The translations under genes and the position numbers were made by a program. Source: Protaetiibacter sp. SSC-01 (GTDB lineage Bacteria; Actinomycetota; Actinomycetes; Actinomycetales; Microbacteriaceae). Taken from it: 64,000 nt of DNA. The number at the start of each line of letters is the position of its first letter. Positions within the stretch are counted from its first letter, which is position 1. This document shows positions 51,212-60,571 of the stretch, piece by piece. The stretch lies in the NCBI RefSeq assembly GCF_014483895.1, contig NZ_CP059987.1:1860001-1924000 (forward strand), written 5' to 3'. Under the pieces are notes generated by a model. That model made no database searches, had not been told where the DNA came from, and saw only the letters and a program-made list of their open reading frames with translations.

Positions 51212-52425
51212 GCGGTGGGTTCCTCCAGGACGATCGGCTGGTGCACCCCCGTGGGCGCGTAAGGCAGCCACGCGGTGACGGTGAAGCGGGTCTCGTCGGC
51301 GTCGGCGCGCAGCCAGCCGCCACCGAGCGCCGCACGCTCGGTCATGCCCGCGATGCCGTGCCCGACGGGCGGCACCGCGAGCGGGATGATGCCCGTACGT
51401 GTCTTCGCCTCGACGAGGTGGCTCACGATCGACGCCTCGACCCCGTGCGAGGTCCAGCTGAACCTCACAGCGACGGGCTTGCTGACATCGGCGTGACGGA
51501 GGGCGTTCGTGAGCGACTCCTGCACGATGCGGTAGAGCGCGATCTGCTGCGCCGTACCGAGCGGGAGCGGCTCGCCGCTGTCCTCCCGCGAGACGTCGAG
51601 GCCGGATGCGCGCAGCTGCTCGATGAGGCGGTCGAGGTCGCCGAGGGTCGGCTGGGGCCCGTCCTCCTGCTGGTAGCGCAGCTGGGCGAGCAGCACACGC
51701 ACGTCGGCGAGCGCCTCCCGCGCGGTCGTCGCGATCGTGCGGAGCGCCTCCTCGGCGGCCGCCGGGTCGGTGCGGGCGGCGTAGCGCGCGCCATCCGCCT
51801 GGGCGACGACGACCGCGAGCGAGTGCGCGACGACGTCGTGCATGTCGCGTGCGATGCGCGTGCGCTCCTGCTCGGCCGCGACCTCCTGGTTGGCGGCGAT
51901 CGCGACGGCGCGGCTCTGCCGCGCGCGGCCGAGGGTGCGCACGAGCAGACCGACCGACCACGACAAGCCGAAGCTCACGAGCGAGGAGACGAACGCGGCT
52001 GCGCCGAAGCCCGACAGCAGCTCGGTCATCCACCCGCTCCAGTCGCCCGTGCGGAGGCTGTCGAAGGCGGTGACGTAGAAGGTGATCGTGAGCGAGCCGA
52101 CGAGGATCGATGCGAAGCCGAGCCACATGACGAGGCGCGAGCCGTAGGCGGCGGTCGCATAGAGCACGGCGAGGATCGCGAGGTTCGCGAAGGTCGGCGA
52201 CAACCCGAGGAGCATCTGCGCGATCGCGGTGATCCACGCCATCGCGAGCGAGAACCCGGGGCTCAGGCGGCGGAGGACGAGCGCGACCGACATGCCGAAC
52301 AACACGAGCATCGACGGCAGCCCCTGGGCGGAGTACGGGATCAGGAGGAACAGGAACAACACGCCCGGCACCGCGATGTCGACCGCGAGCTGCCGCCGGG
52401 TGAGCGTCCTCCACATGCTGTTCAC
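51208..52425 (-). CDS. HisKA_3-type sensor histidine kinase
   Basis: The 405-residue kinase has several N-terminal transmembrane helices (residues 1-150) with almost no external loop, the dimerisation/phospho-acceptor helix RIARDMHDVVAHSLAVVVAQADGARYA (His near residue 198), and a degenerate HATPase_c region (TNALRHADVSKPVAVRF and GHGIAGMTERAALGGG). Kinases of this form sense stimuli at the membrane, often cell-wall-active compounds, though no ligand is shown here. It is co-translated with the response regulator and near the ABC transporter. Confidence 0.93.
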   Translation of the reverse strand: MNSMWRTLTRRQLAVDIAVPGVLFLFLLIPYSAQGLPSMLVLFGMSVALVLRRLSPGFSLAMAWITAIAQMLLGLSPTFANLAILAVLYATAAYGSRLVMWLGFASILVGSLTITFYVTAFDSLRTGDWSGWMTELLSGFGAAAFVSSLVSFGLSWSVGLLVRTLGRARQSRAVAIAANQEVAAEQERTRIARDMHDVVAHSLAVVVAQADGARYAARTDPAAAEEALRTIATTAREALADVRVLLAQLRYQQEDGPQPTLGDLDRLIEQLRASGLDVSREDSGEPLPLGTAQQIALYRIVQESLTNALRHADVSKPVAVRFSWTSHGVEASIVSHLVEAKTRTGIIPLAVPPVGHGIAGMTERAALGGGWLRADADETRFTVTAWLPYAPTGVHQPIVLEEPTA

Positions 52426-52484
52426 GGTACGCGCCCGCCGACGCGCGGATGGCCGCGGACCGTGGAAATCATCCGCTCGATGTA

Positions 52485-52551
52485 TCCGCGAAAGTACGTG
52501 CTTTTCGGCGAATCGGGGCCGAATCGAGCGAAAAGTACGTACTTTCGCGGA
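52485..52551. repeat. large palindromic repeat with AT-rich arms next to era
   Basis: The 23-bp arms 52485-52507 and 52529-52551 match at 22 of 23 positions. Each arm is itself a near-perfect palindrome around GTACGTAC/GTACGTGC inside CGAAA...TTTCG, so either one big hairpin or two small ones can form. Arms contain AAAGTACGT, unusually AT-rich here. The 21-base centre holds a direct repeat of CGAATCG. It lies 5 bp past the era stop and may terminate era. This is a different family from the REPIN at 50440. Confidence 0.7.
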
Positions 52552-52555
52552 CCCG

Positions 52556-53455
52556 TCAGAAGCCGAGGCGCGAGAGGTACTTGGGGTCGCGCTGCCAGTT
52601 CGCGGCGACCTTCACACGGATCGACAGGTACACCTGCTTGCCGACGAGCGGCTCGATGCCCTCTCGGGCCCTCGCGCCGACCTCCTGCAGACGCGCGCCG
52701 CCCTTGCCGATCACGATGCCCTTCTGCGAGTCGCGCTCGACCCAGAGGTTCGCGTACACCTCGACGAGCTCCTTGTCGTCGCGCTCCACGATGTCGTCGA
52801 TCGTGACGGCGAGCGAGTGGGGCAGCTCGTCCGAGACGCCGTCGAGCGCGGCCTCGCGGATGAGCTCCGCGATGCGGTGCTCGAGCGTCTCGTCGGTGAC
52901 GGCGTCGTCGGGGTAGAGCGCGGGCGACTCGGGCAGCAGCCCGATGAGCTGCGACTGCAGGGTGTCGAGCTGGATGCGGCTCGTCGCCGACACGGGGATG
53001 ATCGCCTCCCACTCGCGCAGCTGGCTCACGGCGAGCAGCTGCTCGGCGACAGCCGGCCGCGAGGTCGCGTCGATCTTCGTGACGATCGCGACCTTCTTGG
53101 CGCGGGGGAACTTGTCGAGCTGCTCGTTGATGAAGCGGTCGCCCGGGCCGATCTTCTCATCGGCGGGGATGCAGAAGCCGATGACGTCGACATCGCCGAG
53201 GATCGACGTGACGACGGCGTTGAGCCGCTCGCCGAGCAGCGTGCGCGGGCGGTGGATGCCCGGGGTGTCGACGATCACGAGCTGCCCCTGGCGCGTGTGC
53301 ACGATGCCGCGGATGGCGGAGCGCGTCGTCTGCGGCTTCGGCGAGGTGATGGCGACCTTCTCGCCGACGAGGGCGTTGGTGAGGGTCGACTTGCCGACGT
53401 TCGGGCGACCCACGAAGGTCGCGAACCCGGCGCGGAATCCTGCTGCGTCGTTCAT
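52556..53455 (-). CDS. era: GTPase Era
   Basis: The 299-residue GTPase binds 16S rRNA and helps assemble the small subunit. G1 is GRPNVGKST, G3 is DTPG in LVIVDTPGIHRPR, and G4 is TKID. The C-terminal KH domain (VYANLWVERDSQKGIVIGKGGARLQEVGARARE) binds RNA. Its start overlaps the CBS-protein gene by 4 bp. The genes from hrcA down to era form a conserved unit in actinobacteria. The downstream palindrome may terminate this transcript. Confidence 0.97.
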   Translation of the reverse strand: MNDAAGFRAGFATFVGRPNVGKSTLTNALVGEKVAITSPKPQTTRSAIRGIVHTRQGQLVIVDTPGIHRPRTLLGERLNAVVTSILGDVDVIGFCIPADEKIGPGDRFINEQLDKFPRAKKVAIVTKIDATSRPAVAEQLLAVSQLREWEAIIPVSATSRIQLDTLQSQLIGLLPESPALYPDDAVTDETLEHRIAELIREAALDGVSDELPHSLAVTIDDIVERDDKELVEVYANLWVERDSQKGIVIGKGGARLQEVGARAREGIEPLVGKQVYLSIRVKVAANWQRDPKYLSRLGF

Positions 53456-54750
53456 CGGCGCTCCTCGCTGTCGAAAGCCTCCTCGGCGTCGAGCAGGGCC
53501 TCGTCCCGCTCCACGACGACCGTCGCGAGCCGCTTGCGGCGGCCCTCCGTGCGCTCCGCCGTGAGCACGAGCCCCGACACCGTCGCGCTCGACCCCGGCA
53601 CGGGAAGGCGGCCGAGCGCCTTCGTGAGCAGTCCGCCCGCGGAGTCGACGTCGTCGTCCTCGAGCTCGACCCCGAAGAGGTCGCCGAGCTCGTCGATCGG
53701 CAGACGCGCGCTCACGCGGTAGACGCCCTCGGAGAGCTCCACGACATCCGGCACCTCGCGGTCGTACTCGTCGGAGATGTCGCCCACGAGCTCCTCGATG
53801 AGGTCTTCGAGGGTGACGAGGCCCGCGATGCCGCCGTACTCGTCGACGACCATCACGAGGTGGGTCGACTCCCGCTGCATCTGGCGGAGCGTCTCGTCGG
53901 CCTTCTTCGACTCGGGCACGAAGGTCGCCGGCCGTGCGAGGTCGACGACGGGGAGCGGGGTGCCCTCGAGCGGCTGCTCGTGGCGCACGCGCGCGACATC
54001 GCGCAGGTACAGCACGCCGAGCACCTCGTCGGCGTCCCGGCCGATGACGGGGATGCGCGAGACGCCCGTGCGGAAGAACTGGCCGAGCGCGGCGCCGATC
54101 GTGGCGTCGTGGTCGATCGTGATCATGTCGGTGCGCGGCACCATGACCTCGCGCACGACCGTGTCGCCCCACTCGAAGATCGAGTGGATGAGCTCTCGGT
54201 CGTCCTCTTCGAGCACGGCGAGCTCGGTGGCCTCGTCGACCATCGAGAGCAGCTGCTCCTCGCTCGAGAAGCTCACCGACGCCTTCGGCCGGCCCGGCGT
54301 CACACGGTTGCCGAGGGCCACGAGACCCGCCGCGAGCGGGCCGAGGGCGACGCGGATGGCGCGCACCGCGAGCGCCGAGAAGGCCACGATGCCCTTCGCG
54401 TGCGCGCGGCCGACGCTGCGCGGGCTCGAGCCGACGAGCACGAAGGAGATGCCCGTCACGACGACGACCGAGGCGAGCAGCACCCACCACCACTCGTCGA
54501 ACACGGCGGCGAAGGCGAGCGTCACGAGCACCGCGGCGAGCGACTCCGAGAAGACGCGCATGAAGTTGACGGCGTTGAGGTGGGCGCCGAGGTCCTCGGA
54601 GATCGCGATGAGCGACCTCTTCGCGCGGTGCTGCGTCGCGAGCTCGGCGATGTCGGCGCGCGAGAGCACGCCGAGCGCCGCGTCGACCGCGGCGAGCAGG
54701 CCGCCGAAGGCGACCGCGACGAGCGCGACGGCGATGAACAGGCCGAGCAT
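53452..54750 (-). CDS. CNNM/CorC-type transporter-associated protein with CBS domains
   Basis: The 432-residue protein has an N-terminal DUF21 transmembrane domain (about residues 1-180, with several helices), two CBS domains (the first around EVMVPRTDMITIDHDATIGAALGQF, the second in ETLRQMQRESTHLVMVVDEYGGIAGLVTLEDLIEELVGDI), and a C-terminal CorC/HlyC-type domain. The family handles magnesium or cobalt export. Its position between ybeY and era is standard. Ion preference is not settled by sequence. The transmembrane domain could be shorter than usual, since the DUF21 part has about four helices. Confidence 0.93.
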   Translation of the reverse strand: MLGLFIAVALVAVAFGGLLAAVDAALGVLSRADIAELATQHRAKRSLIAISEDLGAHLNAVNFMRVFSESLAAVLVTLAFAAVFDEWWWVLLASVVVVTGISFVLVGSSPRSVGRAHAKGIVAFSALAVRAIRVALGPLAAGLVALGNRVTPGRPKASVSFSSEEQLLSMVDEATELAVLEEDDRELIHSIFEWGDTVVREVMVPRTDMITIDHDATIGAALGQFFRTGVSRIPVIGRDADEVLGVLYLRDVARVRHEQPLEGTPLPVVDLARPATFVPESKKADETLRQMQRESTHLVMVVDEYGGIAGLVTLEDLIEELVGDISDEYDREVPDVVELSEGVYRVSARLPIDELGDLFGVELEDDDVDSAGGLLTKALGRLPVPGSSATVSGLVLTAERTEGRRKRLATVVVERDEALLDAEEAFDSEERR

Positions 54751-54756
54751 CGCCGC

Positions 54757-55218
54757 CTACCGTCGTCGCTGCGAGTGGGCGTAGCCCACGAGGATGTCGC
54801 GCTGCAGGCCGAACATCTCGCGCTCCTCGTCGGGCTCCGCGTGGTCGAAGCCGAGGAGGTGCAGGATGCCGTGGGCCGTGAGCAGCTGCAGCTCGTCCTG
54901 GGTCGAGTGGCCGGCCGACTTCGCCTGCTCGATCGCGACCTGCGGGCACAGCACGATGTCGCCGAGGAGGCCCGCGGGGGTCAGCTCGTCCTCGTTGCCC
55001 GGGCGCAGCTCGTCCATCGGGAAGCTCAGCACGTCGGTCGGTCCGGGCTCGTCCATCCACTGCACGTGGAGCTGCTCCATGGCGGCCTCGTCGACGAGCA
55101 CGATCGCGAGGTCGGCATCCGGATGCACGTGGAGGAAGTCGAGCGCGTACGACGACAGGCGCACGAGGGCGGCCTCGTCGACCTCGACGCCCGACTCGTT
55201 GTTGATCTCGATCGACAT
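54757..55218 (-). CDS. ybeY: rRNA maturation endoribonuclease YbeY
   Basis: The 153-residue metal-dependent endoribonuclease processes 16S rRNA 3' ends. The metal site [21 protein letters not shown] (H-x3-H-x5-H) is intact near residue 115. The ATG start overlaps the phoH stop by one base (TGATG), so translation is coupled. It is 6 bp from the CBS-domain gene. Length is normal for the family. Confidence 0.96.
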   Translation of the reverse strand: MSIEINNESGVEVDEAALVRLSSYALDFLHVHPDADLAIVLVDEAAMEQLHVQWMDEPGPTDVLSFPMDELRPGNEDELTPAGLLGDIVLCPQVAIEQAKSAGHSTQDELQLLTAHGILHLLGFDHAEPDEEREMFGLQRDILVGYAHSQRRR

Positions 55219-56285
55219 CAGCTCTTCCTCATGCCCCGTCTGCGCTCGGCGCGGTTCGCGAACTCGGCTGCCTCGCGCCGCTCGTGGGCGCGCGCCTGCT
55301 TCTCGGCGTCGTACTTCGTGTAGGCGTCGACGATGCGGCCGACGAGGCTGTGGCGCACGACGTCGTCGCTCGTGAGCCGTGTGAAGTGGATGTCGTCGAT
55401 GCCGTCGAGCACGCGCGTCACGAGCTGCAGGCCCGAGGCGCCCGTCGGCAGGTCGATCTGCGTGATGTCGCCCGTGACGACCATCTTCGTGCCGAAGCCG
55501 AGGCGCGTGAGGAACATCTTCATCTGCTCGGGCGTCGTGTTCTGCGCCTCGTCGAGCACGACGAACGAGTTGTTGAGCGTGCGCCCGCGCATGTAGGCGA
55601 GGGGCGCGACCTCGACCGTGCCGGCCGCGAGGAGCTTCGGCACGAGCTCGGGGTCCATCATCTCGTTGAGAGCGTCGTAGAGCGGCCGCAGGTACGGGTC
55701 GATCTTGTCGGTGAGCGTGCCGGGCAGGAAGCCGAGCCGCTCCCCCGCCTCGATGGCCGGGCGGCTCAGGATGATGCGGTCGACCTCCTTACGCTGGAGA
55801 GCCTGCACGGCCTTCGCCATCGCGAGGTAGGTCTTGCCGGTTCCGGCGGGGCCGATGCCGAAGGTGATCGTGTTCTCGTCGATCGCGTCGACGTACGACT
55901 TCTGGCCGAGGGTCTTCGGACGGATGGCCTTGCCGCGCGCCGTGAGGATCGCCTGGCTCAGCACCTCCGCGGGGGCTCCCCCGCCGTCGAGGATGCGGCG
56001 CGACGTCGCGACCTCCGCGGGGCCGAGGTCGACGCCCTTGCGCACGAGCTCGACGAGCTCGCTCACGAGGCGCGTCGCGGCCTCCACGTCGGCGGCGGGG
56101 CCGTCGAGGCTCACGCGGTTGCCGCGCACGAGCACCGTCACGGCGGGGTACTGGTGCTCGAGGGTCGTCAGCAGGCGGTCCTGCGGCCCGAGGAGCCGCA
56201 CCATCGCGACGCCGTCGACCTCGAACTCGGCGTGGCCCTGCTCGGCACGCGCGGGCGTGCCCTCTTCGGGATATCCGTCAGCCAA
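55218..56285 (-). CDS. phoH: PhoH family ATPase
   Basis: The 355-residue protein has a Walker A motif [11 protein letters not shown] near residue 150, Walker [13 protein letters not shown], and a KH-like N-terminal part ([25 protein letters not shown]). PhoH proteins are RNA-associated ATPases often next to YbeY; some carry out RNA unwinding or decay. The TTG start at 56285 overlaps the HIT gene by 8 bp and is preceded by GGAAGG. The phosphate-starvation role of E. coli PhoH is not assumed. Confidence 0.93.
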   Translation of the reverse strand: MADGYPEEGTPARAEQGHAEFEVDGVAMVRLLGPQDRLLTTLEHQYPAVTVLVRGNRVSLDGPAADVEAATRLVSELVELVRKGVDLGPAEVATSRRILDGGGAPAEVLSQAILTARGKAIRPKTLGQKSYVDAIDENTITFGIGPAGTGKTYLAMAKAVQALQRKEVDRIILSRPAIEAGERLGFLPGTLTDKIDPYLRPLYDALNEMMDPELVPKLLAAGTVEVAPLAYMRGRTLNNSFVVLDEAQNTTPEQMKMFLTRLGFGTKMVVTGDITQIDLPTGASGLQLVTRVLDGIDDIHFTRLTSDDVVRHSLVGRIVDAYTKYDAEKQARAHERREAAEFANRAERRRGMRKS

Positions 56286-56625
56286 GGGTGCCTTCCGCCA
56301 GTCCTCCCGCGAGCACGTGCGCGTGCACGTGGAAGACCGTCTGACCGGCGTTCGCACCGGAGTTGAACACGAGCCGGTAGTCGCCGTCGGAGTGCTCGCC
56401 GGCCAGGCGCTTCGCGGTCGCGACGACGTGGGCGAGCAGCTCGGGGTCGGCCGCGGCGAGCGAGGCGACATCCGCGTACTCGGCCGTCTTCGGCACGACG
56501 AGCAGGTGCACGGGCGCCTGCGGGGCGATGTCGCGGAACGCGATGACGTGATCGTCCTCGTAGACGATGTCGGCGGGGATCTCGCGCGCGATGATCCGCT
56601 CGAAGATCGAAGGGGCGTCCGGCAT
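56278..56625 (-). CDS. HIT family nucleotide-binding protein
   Basis: The 115-residue protein has the histidine-triad motif HVHAHVL near residue 98 and the upstream FRDIAPQAPVHLLVVPK. It resembles the HinT branch, which hydrolyses AMP-amidates and related adducts. It lies between rsmE and phoH; overlapping 8 bp with phoH suggests operon expression. Precise substrate not known. Confidence 0.94.
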   Translation of the reverse strand: MPDAPSIFERIIAREIPADIVYEDDHVIAFRDIAPQAPVHLLVVPKTAEYADVASLAAADPELLAHVVATAKRLAGEHSDGDYRLVFNSGANAGQTVFHVHAHVLAGGLAEGTLG

Positions 56626-56687
56626 GCCTCCAGTCTACGGATGCCGCGGGCGCGTCGCCCGGTCGGGAGTGCGCTGGCTGGGCGCGA

Positions 56688-57413
56688 CTACCAGCGGCCG
56701 AGGCCGGCCGCGATGACCGCGAGGGCGGCGGGGCCGGCGGTCGAGGTGCGCAGCACCTCGTGGCCGAGGCGCGCGAGCACGGCCCCGGCATCCGCGAGCC
56801 TGTCGAGCTCACGCGGGGCGATGCCGCCCTCGGGGCCGACGACGAGCGTGACACGGTCGACACCGTCGAGCGCGACGCCCGTGAGGGGCACCTCGGCGCT
56901 CGGCTCGAGCACGATCACGAGCCCCGGGAGCGACGCGAGCTGGGCCGTCGTCGCGAGCGGCGCGACCTCCGGCACGTGCGCGCGGATGGCCTGCTTGCTC
57001 GCCTCGCGCACGATCGTGCGCCAGCGCTCCCCGTTGCGGGCGACCTTCGCGCCCTCCCAGCGGGTCACCGAGCGCTCGGCCGCCCATGGGATGACGCCCG
57101 CGACGCCGAGCTCGGTCGCGGCCTGCACGGCGAGCTCGTCACGGTCGCCCTTCGCGAGCGCCTGCGCGAGCCACAGCGCGGGGACGGGCGCGGGTTCGTA
57201 GGAGACCTCGTCGACGTCGACCGCGAGCACGCCCGGCTCCGCGGCGGCGACCGCCCCGCGCACGAGAGTTCCGCGCCCGTCGCCCACCGCGATCCGCTCG
57301 CCCGGACGGATGCGCGCCACCTGCAGCGCGTGCCGCGCCTCGTCGCCCGTCACCTCCACGCGTGCGCCGACGCGCGCATCCGCGAGGTCGTCGGTCAGGT
57401 AGAGGCTCGCCAT
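56688..57413 (-). CDS. rsmE: 16S rRNA (uracil-1498-N3) methyltransferase
   Basis: The 241-residue SPOUT-class methyltransferase methylates U1498 in 16S rRNA. The N-terminal PUA-like domain is followed by the trefoil knot region with VVGPEGGIAPRELDRL and VLARLGHEVLRTSTAGPAALAVI near the C-terminus, both typical of RsmE. It sits directly after dnaJ, 7 bp away, a conserved position in actinobacteria. The ATG start is preceded by only a weak ribosome-binding site. Confidence 0.94.
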   Translation of the reverse strand: MASLYLTDDLADARVGARVEVTGDEARHALQVARIRPGERIAVGDGRGTLVRGAVAAAEPGVLAVDVDEVSYEPAPVPALWLAQALAKGDRDELAVQAATELGVAGVIPWAAERSVTRWEGAKVARNGERWRTIVREASKQAIRAHVPEVAPLATTAQLASLPGLVIVLEPSAEVPLTGVALDGVDRVTLVVGPEGGIAPRELDRLADAGAVLARLGHEVLRTSTAGPAALAVIAAGLGRW

Positions 57414-57420
57414 GCGCGGC

Positions 57421-58518
57421 CTAGCCGAGGAAGCGGTCGCGCAGCTTCGCGAAGAGGCCCTGCTGGAACTTCGAGAACTGCGGCTTCGCGGGCGGGCGCT
57501 TCGACGCGAACTGCTTGATGAGATCGGTCTCGCTCGAGTTGAGGCGCACGGGCGTCTGCACGTGCACGCCCACCCGGAGGTCGCCGCGGCCGCCGCCGCG
57601 CAGGCGCGTGACGCCGCGGTCCTTGATCGTGACGACGTCACCCGACTGGGTGCCCGGCTTGATCTCGATCGAGACGGGGCCGTCGAGCGAGTCGAGGCTC
57701 ACTCGCGCGCCGAGGATCGCATCCGTCATCTGCACCTCGAGCGTCGCGAGGAGGTCGTCGCCGTTGCGGCTGAAGATGTCGTGGTGGCGCACCTTGACCT
57801 CGAGGTAGAGGTCGCCGTTGGGGCCGCCGGCGGGGCCCGCCTCGCCCTCCGCGGGGAGGTGCAGGCGCATGCCCGTGTCGACGCCCGCGGGCACGTCGAC
57901 CGCGACCTTGCGCTTCGCACGCACGCGCCCCTGGCCCGCGCACGTCGGGCACGGGTTCGGGATGATCGTGCCGTAGCCGCGGCACGTGCCGCAGGGGCTC
58001 GAGGTCATGACGTTGCCGAGGAGCGAGCGCACCGAGCGCTGGATCTGCCCCGTGCCGCCGCAGATGTCGCACGTCGCGATCGAGGTGCCGGGCGCGCAGC
58101 ACGAGCCCTCGCACGCCTTGCAGAGCACGGCCGTGTCGATCTCGAGCTCGTGGGTCGTGCCGAAGATGACCTCGTCGAGGTCGATCTCGATGCGCAGGAG
58201 CGCGTCCTGGCCCCGCTCCGTGCGCGAGCGCGGACCCGCCGAGCGGCCCGCGGCGGCACCGAAGAAGCTGTCGAAGATGTCGCCGAAGCCGAAGCCCTGA
58301 CCGCCGAAGCCCGTCGCGCCGCCCATGTCGTAGCGCTCGCGCTGCTCCGGATCGCTCAGCACGTCGTACGCGTGCGTCACGAGCTTGAAGCGCTCGGCAG
58401 CCTCCTCCGACGGGTTCACGTCGGGGTGCAGCTCGCGCGCAAGGCGCCGGTAGGCCTTCTTGATCTCCTCGGGTGACGCGCTGCGCTCGACCCCGAGCAC
58501 CTCGTAGTGATCGCTCAA
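57421..58518 (-). CDS. dnaJ: chaperone DnaJ (DnaJ2-type)
   Basis: The 365-residue co-chaperone stimulates DnaK. The J domain has the HPD motif in [14 protein letters not shown] (residues 25-38), followed by the Gly/Phe segment ([22 protein letters not shown]), four zinc-finger repeats ([32 protein letters not shown]) and the C-terminal substrate domains. The first repeat departs from CxxCxGxG at its last position. hrcA overlaps its start by 4 bp, so HrcA-CIRCE control is expected. Confidence 0.97.
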   Translation of the reverse strand: MSDHYEVLGVERSASPEEIKKAYRRLARELHPDVNPSEEAAERFKLVTHAYDVLSDPEQRERYDMGGATGFGGQGFGFGDIFDSFFGAAAGRSAGPRSRTERGQDALLRIEIDLDEVIFGTTHELEIDTAVLCKACEGSCCAPGTSIATCDICGGTGQIQRSVRSLLGNVMTSSPCGTCRGYGTIIPNPCPTCAGQGRVRAKRKVAVDVPAGVDTGMRLHLPAEGEAGPAGGPNGDLYLEVKVRHHDIFSRNGDDLLATLEVQMTDAILGARVSLDSLDGPVSIEIKPGTQSGDVVTIKDRGVTRLRGGGRGDLRVGVHVQTPVRLNSSETDLIKQFASKRPPAKPQFSKFQQGLFAKLRDRFLG

Positions 58519-59555
58519 CGTTCCCCTTGTCCGATGTCGTCGCCCAGCAGGCGCGAGAGGTAGCGGGCCACGGCGCGCACCGCGACCATGTTGCCCGAAT
58601 AGTCCATGCGGGTGGGTCCCAGCACGCCGAGACGAGCGACGGAACCACCCGGAGCCGAGTAGCCGGATGCGAGCACGCTCGTCTCCGAGAGGCCGTACTC
58701 GGCGTTCTCGCGGCCGATGCGCGCGGTGACCTCGTCCGACTCGAGGTGCATCTCGCCGAAGAGCTTGAGGATCGTGACCTGCTCCTCGATCGCCTCGAGC
58801 ACGGGGAAGATCGAGCCGCTGAAATCGCGCTCCGTGCGCGCGAGGTTCGCGGCGCCCGCCATCACGAGACGGTCGTGGCGGTTCGCGGCCACCTGCTCGG
58901 CGAGGCTCGTGAGCAGCGGCGCCGCCGCATCCCGATCCCCCGGCTCGATGTGGTCGATCGCGGCGGCGAGCTGCGCGGAGGCGTCGGCGAGCGCCACGCC
59001 CCCGAGCTCGGCGTTGATGCGCTCTCGCAGGCGCGCGAGCTGCTCGGCGTCGGCGCCCGCCGTGGTCTCGACGATGCGCTGATCGACGCGGCCCGTGTCG
59101 GTGATGAGCACCGCCATGACGCGGTGCGAGCCCAGGGCGACGAACTCCACGTGGCGCACGCGCGCCGTGCCGAACGAGGGGTACTGCGCGAGAGCCACCT
59201 GGTTGGTGAGCTGCGACAGCAGGCGCACGGTGCGACCGAGCACCTCGTCGAGGTCGGCGCTCTCGCCGAGGAACGTCTCGATCGCGTTGCGCTGCGCGCC
59301 CGACAGCGGACGCAGCTCGCTCAGCTGATCGACGAAGACGCGGTAGCCCTTGTCGGTCGGCACACGACCCGAGGAGGTGTGCGGCGCCGTGATGAGGCCG
59401 TCCTCCTCGAGCTGCGCCATGTCGTTGCGGATCGTGGCGCTCGACACCCCGAAGGAGTGGCGCTCGACGATCGATTTCGAGCCCACGGGCTCGCTCGTGG
59501 CGACGTAGTCCTGCACGATGACGCGCAGCACGGCGAGACTCCGGTCCGAGACCAT
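58515..59555 (-). CDS. hrcA: heat-inducible transcription repressor HrcA
   Basis: The 346-residue repressor has an N-terminal winged helix ([49 protein letters not shown], about residues 8-60) and a GAF-like dimerisation domain behind it. It binds CIRCE sites and represses heat-shock genes until GroEL no longer stabilises it. A near-consensus CIRCE lies 44 bp upstream of its start, so it represses its own hrcA-dnaJ operon. It overlaps dnaJ by 4 bp. Confidence 0.97.
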   Translation of the reverse strand: MVSDRSLAVLRVIVQDYVATSEPVGSKSIVERHSFGVSSATIRNDMAQLEEDGLITAPHTSSGRVPTDKGYRVFVDQLSELRPLSGAQRNAIETFLGESADLDEVLGRTVRLLSQLTNQVALAQYPSFGTARVRHVEFVALGSHRVMAVLITDTGRVDQRIVETTAGADAEQLARLRERINAELGGVALADASAQLAAAIDHIEPGDRDAAAPLLTSLAEQVAANRHDRLVMAGAANLARTERDFSGSIFPVLEAIEEQVTILKLFGEMHLESDEVTARIGRENAEYGLSETSVLASGYSAPGGSVARLGVLGPTRMDYSGNMVAVRAVARYLSRLLGDDIGQGER

Positions 59556-59598
59556 GGCATCCCCCTCCGCGATCCCCCGGAGGTCACCGCCAGCGGGT

Positions 59599-59625
59599 CT
59601 GGCACTCCGGGTATGTGACTGCCAG
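59599..59625. promoter_or_regulatory. CIRCE operator of hrcA-dnaJ
   Basis: CTGGCACTC (59599-59607), nine bases, then GACTGCCAG (59617-59625) match the CIRCE consensus CTGGCACTC-N9-GAGTGCCAG with one mismatch (C for G). This is the HrcA-binding site, correctly placed upstream of hrcA. The remaining gap 59556-59739 contains no other feature except the start region of the DUF4870 gene. Confidence 0.85.
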
Positions 59626-59739
59626 CAACTCTACCTCGCGACCGCGCGGCGAGCCCGTTGCACGCGCGAGACACCGGGCGCTAGCGTGAGTGACTGCTCC
59701 CCCCGAGTCTGCTTTTGACGAAAGAAAGGCACCACCACC

Positions 59740-60126
59740 ATGACCGACCCCGCGCAGCCGGCCCAGCCGACGCCCGCCGCCCCCCTGACGGAGGCGGAGG
59801 ACAAGCAGTGGGCGTCCTTCGCCCACCTCGGCGGCATCCTCGGATTCCTTCCGGCCCTCATCATCTGGCTGATCTTCAAGGACCGTGGCCCGAAGACGAA
59901 CGTCGAGGCCAAGGAAGCCCTCAACTTCCAGATCACCGTCACGATCGGCTACATCGCCTGCATCATCCTCGGCACGGTTCTCGCGATCGTGTTCATCGGA
60001 TTCCTCTTCTACCTGATCCAGTTCGCGATCTGGGTGGCGGCGATCATCCTCTCGATCATCGGCTTCACCAAGGTGAACGCGGGCGGCAGCTACCGCTACC
60101 CGTTCGCCATCCGTCTCATCAAGTAA
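59740..60126 (+). CDS. DUF4870 membrane protein, copy 1
   Basis: The 128-residue protein has three hydrophobic helices (about residues 30-50, 65-90 and 92-112) with the DUF4870 motif KEALNFQITVTIGYIACIILG and a C-terminal YRYPFAIRLIK. The family is widespread in Gram-positive bacteria with unknown function. The ATG follows AAAGAAAGG. A closely similar copy follows 58 bp later, after a terminator hairpin, so they are likely separate transcripts. Confidence 0.88.
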   Translation: MTDPAQPAQPTPAAPLTEAEDKQWASFAHLGGILGFLPALIIWLIFKDRGPKTNVEAKEALNFQITVTIGYIACIILGTVLAIVFIGFLFYLIQFAIWVAAIILSIIGFTKVNAGGSYRYPFAIRLIK

Positions 60127-60140
60127 GACGGATCACGCGG

Positions 60141-60167
60141 AGCGCCGGGACCCTCGGGCCCGGCGCT
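60141..60167 (+). terminator. intrinsic terminator after DUF4870 copy 1
   Basis: AGCGCCGGG (60141-60149) pairs with CCCGGCGCT (60159-60167) around a 9-base loop, followed by CTTGCTTTAAT, a fair T-rich tail. It is the most classical intrinsic terminator in the window and separates the two DUF4870 genes. Confidence 0.8.
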
Positions 60168-60184
60168 CTTGCTTTAATGGCGTC

Positions 60185-60571
60185 ATGACTGCCACTCCCC
60201 CGCCTCCTCCGCCTCCCCAGACCCCCGGCCCCGTGCCCGGTCAGGAGATGACCCCCGCCGACCAGCGCCTGTGGTCGACGCTCACCCACGTGGGAGGCAT
60301 CCTCTTCTCGTGGCTCGCGCCGCTCATCGCGTACCTCGTGCTCAAGGACCGCGGCGCCTTCGTGCGCGCGCACACCGCGACGGCGCTCAACTTCCAGCTG
60401 ACGCTGCTGATCGTGTACGTGGTGGGGTACATCACGTCGTTCTTCATCATCGGGTTCCTGATCCTGCTCGCGGCATGGGTGCTCGCGATCGTGTTCGGGA
60501 TCATGGCGGCCCTGGCCGCCAACAAGGGCGAGTTCTACACGTACCCGCTCAGCATCAAGTTCGTCCGCTAG
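60185..60571 (+). CDS. DUF4870 membrane protein, copy 2
   Basis: The 128-residue protein has the same organisation as copy 1: a Pro-rich start, then helices with LWSTLTHVGGILFSWLAPLIAYLVLKDRGAFVRAHTATALNFQLT and the YTYPLSIKFVR end. It is diverged at the residue level, so the duplication is old. The gene overlaps the convergent hemW gene by 4 bp. Function unknown. Confidence 0.87.
   Translation: MTATPPPPPPPQTPGPVPGQEMTPADQRLWSTLTHVGGILFSWLAPLIAYLVLKDRGAFVRAHTATALNFQLTLLIVYVVGYITSFFIIGFLILLAAWVLAIVFGIMAALAANKGEFYTYPLSIKFVR

Noticed and set aside
49570-52425. Bacteriocin or lantibiotic immunity cluster with a precursor peptide
   Set aside because: The kinase, regulator and ABC transporter fit a peptide-sensing module, but I found no precursor peptide or modification enzyme nearby.
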